64,000 nucleotides of DNA from Leishmania infantum JPCM5 (lineage: Eukaryota; Euglenozoa; Kinetoplastea; Trypanosomatida; Trypanosomatidae): the NCBI RefSeq assembly GCF_000002875.2, contig NC_009416.2, positions 1,061,501 to 1,125,500 on the forward strand. Direction: 5' to 3'. Position numbers and translations under genes: made by a program. Below the pieces are notes generated by a model. That model was not told where the DNA came from, did not search any database, and saw only the letters and a program-made list of their open reading frames with translations. This document shows positions 58,237 to 64,000 of the stretch, piece by piece. The stretch's first letter is position 1. Every line of letters begins with the position of its first letter.

Positions 58237-60156
58237 TTACGCAGCAGCCTTCTGAGCTCGTGCCGAGCCGGCAGACGCGGCGATGAGCGTGTCCATCCGA
58301 ATCTTCTCAGCCAATCGGTTGCAGTCGTCGCGCAAGTCGTTGTCGTACGGCGTAATGCGCAGCGCGCGCTCTAGGCAGCCATGCGCTTTGTGGTACTCCT
58401 TCATTCCGCACAGAGCGGCTGCGCTGCGCACGTAAGCCTTCAGCAGCATGTACACGTGGCCGCTCTGCTCGCCCAGCTTCTTTGCCGCTGCGCGGCGCTG
58501 GCGAACAAGGGCGTCCTTGTTGCTTGCCCCCTCCACCTCTTCCAGCGCACTCGCTGTCTTCGATGCTGCCCAGCCAGGCTCGTCCTCGTCCTCGTCCTCC
58601 TCATCGTCGCTGTCGAGCTGGTCGCCCGCGAGGCCACCAGGCTGCTCCAGCGCAGCAGCCACTTCGCTACAGAACTGCAGGATGCCATCGCAAACCTGAA
58701 GGGCCTGTGTGAACTTGCCCGCGCGCAGCAGCACAGCAGCGAGGTTTCCCTGTGCCTTCATGTGAAAGGGCTGTTCCTTGAGGATGGTGTTGTAGGTGGC
58801 CTCGGCAGCCTCGTACGAACCCTGGTAATACTGCGCCGCCGCCTCCTGCATGCGGGTGGAGAGAGGGTCGGCGCGCGCGTCGACCTCAGTGATGCCGCGC
58901 TCCTTCATCTGAGCCTCGATCATTGCCAAGTCGGCCGCTACGTCGTCGTCGCTTGTCGGGTCTCGATAGGCAGCCGCCATGCGCAGGTCCGCCACGCCGC
59001 TCTTGAGGTCATCTGCCCAGCAGTAGGCGGCGCCGCGGCGGGCGTGGAGCTTCGTCATGAGCCCTCGGTACCGCTCCTGTGTCACCTCGCTCGCCGGTGT
59101 ATTGGCCAGCATGGTCAGCGCCAGCGAGCAGTCCTCGATTGCCCTCTTGTAGTCTGCCATCTGCAGGTAGCACGCGGACCGATTCATGACGCAAGTCAAG
59201 AAGGCGCCGTCGCGCTTGATAGACTCTGAGTAGGCGTTCGCCGCCGCCTTCCACTGCTGCGTGCGGTAGCACTTGTCTGCCCGCTCCTTCCAGAACATCG
59301 GCGTGTCCTCAATCGAGACCGGCTTGTAGCGACTCTGCCGGTAGTACTCCTCATCCCCGTGCGAGCGAGTCGGCATCGCAAAGGTCTTCGGTGTAAAGTC
59401 AATGGTGACGTTGACGGTGTCCACCTGCCGAATCGCCGGCGGCGTGGCGACCGACGAGGACAATGTCGGCGTCACAGACGGAGCAACCTCAGCCGTCGCC
59501 GGCAGCGGTGATGATGCCGCGGTGGCGGCAGCAGTAGCAGCAGCGGCGATCTCCGCCGAATGCGGTGGAGGGCTCGCGAGTTTGGTGTTAGCGAGTGGTA
59601 GCGGTGAAGCGGAGGCTGTGTCCGCCGCTGGAGTCGTGTGGCTGTCCTCCCACGCGTACAGCTCCGTCTCCGCGGCGTCCTTCTCCTCCTTCACACGCTG
59701 CTCGATCTGCGCGCGCTGCACCTTCTCAACCTCCCACTGGGCCTCCAGCATACGACGCTTCTCCATCTCACGCTGTGTCACGCGTGCATCCAGCTGTGCC
59801 CGGTACTGCTGCTCCGCTCTTTGCATCGACTCTTGTCGCCGCTGCAGCAATGCCTGTTTGCCGACGGAGGACTGACGCACGCTAAGAGCGTCCCACACAC
59901 GGCCCACCTCCGCCTTGTGCAGTTTGACGTGCAGAATGATGCCATCCTGCGCGTCGGTGAAGTACTGTGACGACTTGGATGAATCAATTGCGTGCAGCAG
60001 GTCGAGCGCCAGCAAGTACTGTGGCGGTGCATTGACCTTCACGAAAACGTCGGCAATCAGAACATCGACCGCGTCCTTCTTGCAGCCTTTGATGGTGATG
60101 TGCAGGAGCACGTCCTCGCCCGTTTGCTCCCATGTGAACTGTGGCTTCACCGGCAT
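58237..60156 (-). CDS. DNAAF4/DYX1C1-like dynein axonemal assembly factor (CS domain plus TPRs)
   Basis: This is a 639-aa protein. Residues 3-93 form a CS (p23-like) domain that begins FTWEQTGEDVLLHITIKG and contains DVFVKVNAPPQYLLALDL, matching the N-terminus of DYX1C1. A charged coil follows (100-165), then an Ala/Pro-rich linker. The segment VNVTIDFTPKTFAMPTR at 248-264 matches the INFTPRVFPTxxR box just before the TPRs of DYX1C1. The first TPR block is 287-400 (FWKERADKCYRTQQWKAAANAY and onward). Vertebrate DYX1C1 is about 420 aa and ends near here. This protein continues with an acidic stretch at 514-527 and a second helical TPR-like block (430-500, 560-615). The family helps preassemble axonemal dyneins with HSP90, consistent with a flagellated organism. 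The start follows an acceptor by 6 nt. Confidence 0.88.
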   Translation of the reverse strand: MPVKPQFTWEQTGEDVLLHITIKGCKKDAVDVLIADVFVKVNAPPQYLLALDLLHAIDSSKSSQYFTDAQDGIILHVKLHKAEVGRVWDALSVRQSSVGKQALLQRRQESMQRAEQQYRAQLDARVTQREMEKRRMLEAQWEVEKVQRAQIEQRVKEEKDAAETELYAWEDSHTTPAADTASASPLPLANTKLASPPPHSAEIAAAATAAATAASSPLPATAEVAPSVTPTLSSSVATPPAIRQVDTVNVTIDFTPKTFAMPTRSHGDEEYYRQSRYKPVSIEDTPMFWKERADKCYRTQQWKAAANAYSESIKRDGAFLTCVMNRSACYLQMADYKRAIEDCSLALTMLANTPASEVTQERYRGLMTKLHARRGAAYCWADDLKSGVADLRMAAAYRDPTSDDDVAADLAMIEAQMKERGITEVDARADPLSTRMQEAAAQYYQGSYEAAEATYNTILKEQPFHMKAQGNLAAVLLRAGKFTQALQVCDGILQFCSEVAAALEQPGGLAGDQLDSDDEEDEDEDEPGWAASKTASALEEVEGASNKDALVRQRRAAAKKLGEQSGHVYMLLKAYVRSAAALCGMKEYHKAHGCLERALRITPYDNDLRDDCNRLAEKIRMDTLIAASAGSARAQKAAA

Positions 60157-61845
60157 TCTTGTCTACGTGGGATGTAGAGGGAGGGGAAGGAGCTGACACG
60201 AGTGCTTACACCAGTATTGACGTGTGTATCCTTCTTATCTGCCAGCCACAAGGGGACGCGAGGGAGGGGAAGGGTGGAATCGGTCTCGTGTGTGTGTGTG
60301 TGTGTGGCACTTTATCGTCTCCGAAGAGAGGGAGAGAGACGCACTAGCATGCATATGCACCCGCACACGCGCGAGGATGTGCAAGAGCATGAGACCAGCA
60401 GTGGAGAGAGAGAGAGTGCCGAACGAGAAAAAGGACGAGGAAAGGCAGATGGTATACATGATGGAGGCGATTTGAACGCAGGACTCTATATCAACGTCAC
60501 GATTCAAATCCGATGCGCGCACGCTAACGCATAGACACATGGACTGGACGCACATACCCATTTGCAGGAGAACAGCGTCCACACATACGTTCAGAGTGCA
60601 TCGCATCGTGCTCGGCGGACTCTCCAAGCAAGCGAAAAGAAACAAGGCCGACATGAGGACGAAGGAGAGGCAGACGGAAACGGGTGCGTGAGCACATGTG
60701 TGTGTGAGAGAGAGAAAGGCTCCTTGTGTGAGCCCTCCCTCCCCATACCCATAACACCTGCTCGCCTGCTCAGCCCCAATGCCGCGTGTTCTTCCCCTCC
60801 CTCGCTGCAGGCTCGCTTCTTTGATGCTCTTCCTTTTCCTTCCACAAAACGGCGAGACGTGCGCAGCGAAGGAAGGGGCGGGTACAAAGGCGAATAAGAG
60901 GCGGCCTCCTCCGCCCCACTCCCTTCATCCGCCGCAGATGATCCCGTCGCGCACCTCCCATTCCGCTCTCCTGTTGGAAAAAGAGAAGGAAGGGCAGGCA
61001 TACACGTGCGCGTGCTTATGACTGCCCTAATTCTTTACCACGAATTCCCCACTCGAAGAGGCAAGCACAAGCAGTCTAGATATACCTAAGCGGAGCAGCG
61101 CATGCGCGCACATACGTACACGCGACACGCCCAGCAACAGCATCAACAACGCGACGCCGCTCGTCAATCGCGAGAGCCCGGCGCGGAACATGTGCCTGGA
61201 AGCACGCACGGCCACAGAAAGCAAGGCAAGATGAACAGCAATGGACAAGAAGAAACGAAGAGGGCGTCGACATGAATGGAAAGCGCTTTGCGGGCGGCAA
61301 GCCAACGCGCACAAGCACAACAAAGAAACAGAAAAGACACAATTCAGCCGAGGAGAGACGCACACACCCGCACACGCGCACGCGAGAGCGCGCGCCACGC
61401 AGACACGCACAAGAAGAGCGGCCGCAGCCAACTTTGAGGAAAGCACACAAGCCACACTTTGTTTGCTCGGCTCCTCCCTCCCTTTCAGCAGGGCCACATC
61501 CTTCGCCTACATACACACATGTGCATGGCTGTATGCCGGTATGCCTACACCGTGCTGGTATGAGGCTCCTCCGACGCCAACTCAGACAGAGAGAGGCCGT
61601 GAGAGACGATATATATGGGGCAGTGAAAGTGAAGGCAGAGGAATGCGGTGCAACATCCGCGTTGGTGAGATACTCACACAGACACCACAGCAAATACAGA
61701 TGTGTTTCTGTGTCTCCCTCGCATGCCTGATTGCCACCCGGTTTCCTTCTTCGCCTTCTCCTTTCCCTATGTGCATAATCGTGCAGTCTTGTAGCAGCAG
61801 GGTCTTTTTTGCACCCGCCCCCCCCCGCACAGGCCTTCGAGCTCG
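60157..61845. other. 1.7-kb intergenic region, no gene seen
   Basis: This lies between the FYVE-like gene and the DNAAF4-like gene. It has a GT repeat at about 60289-60305 and a C run at 61818-61826 close to the FYVE-like stop. No gene is supported. Confidence 0.55.
60163..60191 (-). promoter_or_regulatory. probable spliced-leader acceptor for the DNAAF4-like gene
   Basis: On the minus strand CTCCTTCCCCTCCCTCTACAT is followed by CCCACGTAG, with AG at 60163-60164. The 5' UTR would be only 6 nt. Confidence 0.6.
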
Positions 61846-64000
61846 CTAACGCAGCGTACTCTTGCGCCGCGACATCATCTGCGCCGCGCTGTTCACTGCT
61901 TGCGTCGCCAAGTTTCCGGCGTTTTGCCAGCCGCGCCGAAGGGTGCCCTGCGTCTTGGCGAAGTGGTAGCCGAGAATATCCCAGAAGCTTACCGTCTCGT
62001 TGGCGCTGCGCTGGATCACGTAGAAGGGAGGAAGCCCGTCGCTGAGGCAGCGGTGCTCATCGCAGTAAGCGCCAAAAAGAACCGCCTGCTTCAAGCTAAG
62101 CTCTCCAGCAGCGGCGTGACACGCATTCCTCTCCTCGTCTGCCGCCTCCCCTGCGTGTCCGCCGTTGGAAGGTTGATTCGTGATCATCAGCACGTGATTG
62201 CGCTCCTCCACTACTCTCTGCTGGCTTTCGCGGCACATTTGATAGCATACGCGGCACAGCGGCTCCCAGCCAAGCGAGTAGCGCTGGCCCTCGCACTTCA
62301 CATCGGGTCCCACCCCTCGCTCGGCGCAGCACTTGGGGCAGAAGAACTGTCCGCACCGTCCGCACATGACACGCGTGACGGTGGCAGAGAAGGGCGTGTG
62401 GCAGTCTGCCACTGCGCAGGAGACGCTGTACCGCGGGACGCAGAGGTACTGGGTGGGGTCCATGACCCGCTCACGGTACGCCTGGTGATCCATAACCTCC
62501 AGCGTGTGCAGCAGCGCGCTCGACTCACACAGAAGCTCGTCGAGCCTCTGCAAGACAGGCGTGGTCTGGTCGGCGGCGGCATTCCAGGCGGTATCCATCT
62601 TCGCAAAGAAGGCAGCGCCAAGCACAGACGTGTCCATGGCGCGCACCCGGTTGGCGAGGAGAACATCGCGGACACGCATCCGGACGAAGGCGTTACGCTC
62701 GCGGGCGAGATCAGCCTTCGCCGTACCCCCAGGCTGCGAGGATAGGGGAGTAGTGGAAGGCGCTGTAGTGGCCGAGGCGACGGGTCTATTCGTTACTCGA
62801 GGGGTATCGGCATCACGGTATGCCTCAGTGCCCGTCGTCTTGCTCTCATGGACCGTCCATGCTCGCTGCAGAGCTGTGGGGTGCGGTGATGCGCCCTCCT
62901 CCGCCTGCCGCGACCCCAGCCGCCGCGCATGATTCGCGAGCGCCATACGTGAAAAGGTGGTGAAAGAGCGGATTTCGTCCTCATCTTCGTCGCTCTCCGT
63001 GGTGCTGGCGGCGGCGTTCTCAGCTGCTGGAGCCGCGCTGCATTCCATGTTCATAGCGTGCATCGTGCCCGTGTGCATCGCGGCGGTGGTTACGGTGATG
63101 CTAGCCCCTGCCTCCCCCTGCAGCGCGCGCCGGGTAGAGCTGGGGATCCAGTGGTCGGTTCTGTACTCCAGCTCCACGGTACATCCAGCCGGCAAGTCGG
63201 ACGCGCTGTTGGCAGCGGCTGAGAAGGTAGCGGCTAGTCGCGAGGAGGAGGGTCCAGAGGCGTCGTCGTTCGTCGCCTCCCCACGGGCAGCAGCAACGGC
63301 GGCTATCGAGGAAGGTGACATCTCCTCCAGCGAGATCACCGGCGGCGTTTGCGCATCATCGGAGGGCATTAGCGGGTCAGCGTCCGAAGCCAAGAAGTGG
63401 GAGGAGGATGCACCGGACCCGCAACCGCCACCACCGACGGTGGCTCGGAGGGCATCGACTGTAACCGTGTTCCCTTCAAAAAGAGCGGTCGCTCGCGAGG
63501 TGGCTGACATGTCGGCCAAGGCAGCCGTGGCTTTGGCGGCAGGCGGCGGTGATGCCGCGCCCAGTGCGGAGGACGTCCTCTCCCCCGCGCGTTCCCACTG
63601 CACCGCACCGGCGCCATAGGTGCCCCCGCTACCGTTGTCGTGGTCGTCGCCCTTCTCCCTATCGCCTTCTGCTTCGTCAGCGAAATGAACAGTGCGGGTC
63701 GCAGCCTGAGCGCTCGTCGCAGCATCCGCTTCATCACCCTCATCAGAGTTCACGTACACAAAGTCGTCGACGCAAGTGAGCTCAAACTCGTCGTGTAGTG
63801 CCTTCAACTCCTTCGCGGTCAGCCGCTTGACAGCGCGGTCGATCTCCGCCTCCGAGATGTGCGGAGGGGACTTGAGAACGGTAAAGGGGTCGATGCGAAC
63901 GCTGCGAAGACTGCTGCCCTCCGGGACCTTGCCGGCGGCCGAGGACACTTCACGGAAGCGGTTCCACGATGCCAGGAGGTTCTCAATGGAGTCCAACGTC
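61846..64000 (-). CDS. FYVE-like zinc-finger protein, 5' end outside the window
   Basis: At least 717 codons are in frame up to the window edge; no ATG is found near the edge, so the start lies beyond 64000. The visible N-terminus holds a helical segment (SIENLLASWNRFREV, then ISEAEIDRAVKRLTAKELKALHDEFEL). About 300 residues of Ser/Ala/Thr-rich linker follow. The C-terminal part has helices (LANRVRAMDTSVLGAAFFAK) and a zinc finger of FYVE type: CAVADCHTPF, then VMCGRCGQFFCPKCC, then WEPLCRVCYQMC. FYVE domains bind PI3P on endosomes through an R-R/K-HHCR motif. Here the corresponding segment reads TRVMCGR and the first Cys pair is spaced Cx4C rather than Cx2C, so lipid binding is uncertain. 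The C-terminus is basic (MMSRRKSTLR). Confidence 0.8.
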   Translation of the reverse strand, partial: TLDSIENLLASWNRFREVSSAAGKVPEGSSLRSVRIDPFTVLKSPPHISEAEIDRAVKRLTAKELKALHDEFELTCVDDFVYVNSDEGDEADAATSAQAATRTVHFADEAEGDREKGDDHDNGSGGTYGAGAVQWERAGERTSSALGAASPPPAAKATAALADMSATSRATALFEGNTVTVDALRATVGGGGCGSGASSSHFLASDADPLMPSDDAQTPPVISLEEMSPSSIAAVAAARGEATNDDASGPSSSRLAATFSAAANSASDLPAGCTVELEYRTDHWIPSSTRRALQGEAGASITVTTAAMHTGTMHAMNMECSAAPAAENAAASTTESDEDEDEIRSFTTFSRMALANHARRLGSRQAEEGASPHPTALQRAWTVHESKTTGTEAYRDADTPRVTNRPVASATTAPSTTPLSSQPGGTAKADLARERNAFVRMRVRDVLLANRVRAMDTSVLGAAFFAKMDTAWNAAADQTTPVLQRLDELLCESSALLHTLEVMDHQAYRERVMDPTQYLCVPRYSVSCAVADCHTPFSATVTRVMCGRCGQFFCPKCCAERGVGPDVKCEGQRYSLGWEPLCRVCYQMCRESQQRVVEERNHVLMITNQPSNGGHAGEAADEERNACHAAAGELSLKQAVLFGAYCDEHRCLSDGLPPFYVIQRSANETVSFWDILGYHFAKTQGTLRRGWQNAGNLATQAVNSAAQMMSRRKSTLR

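Noticed and set aside
60500..60525. B-box-like GATTCAAATCC
   Set aside because: Flanking bases do not pair into a T stem and there is no A box at the right distance.
1..64000. CRISPR arrays, bacterial operon signals, IS elements, strand-switch region
   Set aside because: Nothing of the kind was found; all genes are on one strand with trypanosomatid-type processing signals.

Overview
The window is a nuclear chromosome segment from a kinetoplastid of the Leishmania type. The DNA is GC-rich, and every credible gene lies on the minus strand as one directional array, read from position 64000 towards position 1. The genes are intronless and separated by 0.7-2.1 kb of low-complexity sequence full of GT/CA, poly-purine/poly-pyrimidine and homopolymer runs. 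Many starts are preceded by a pyrimidine tract plus AG, as expected for spliced-leader trans-splicing of a polycistronic transcript. The 127-aa ACR2-type reductase at 13128-13511 looks orthologous to the Leishmania antimonate reductase, which supports Leishmania or a close relative. The species cannot be named from the sequence alone.

Layout in transcription order (high to low coordinates): a 5'-truncated FYVE-like zinc-finger protein (61846-64000); a CS-domain/TPR protein resembling the axonemal dynein assembly factor DNAAF4/DYX1C1 (58237-60156); a URI/Bud27-like prefoldin (55255-56967); a 1146-aa protein with recurring coil plus TFxP modules (50904-54344); proteasome lid subunit RPN7 (48016-49242); a Nop4/RBM28-like two-RRM nucleolar protein (45126-46472); a very large polytopic membrane protein (39362-43447); a DEDDh 3'-5' exonuclease (36587-37801); a 1086-aa solenoid-like protein (32612-35872); a 956-aa low-complexity protein ending in a CaaX box (27651-30521); a frame-broken relic of a MEMO-family gene (25184-26222); an 881-aa coiled-coil protein (20760-23405); a 1523-aa Sec7-type ARF-GEF-like protein (15049-19620); ACR2 (13128-13511); a 1039-aa fusion with a CobW-like C-terminus (8933-12052); a TRAPPC4/Trs23-like TRAPP subunit (7695-8144); and two near-identical ribosomal protein L27 genes (6334-6738 and 3-407) flanking a 1128-aa helical-repeat protein (1329-4715).

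Neighbours share transcription but not an obvious pathway, as is usual in trypanosomatid gene arrays. Themes represented are translation and ribosome assembly (two L27 genes, RBM28-like), secretory traffic (TRAPP subunit, Sec7-like), protein quality control and assembly (RPN7, URI, DNAAF4-like) and metalloid reduction (ACR2).

The most notable observations are: a Sec7 domain whose catalytic glutamate loop is not recognisable; a three-module probable pseudoenzyme with a His/Cys-rich linker and a degenerate CobW domain; the full-length but multiply frameshifted MEMO relic; a CaaX-terminated large protein; and L27 copies that differ by one silent base although their upstream flanks are unrelated. 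All family assignments come from reading motifs by eye; no database search was possible.
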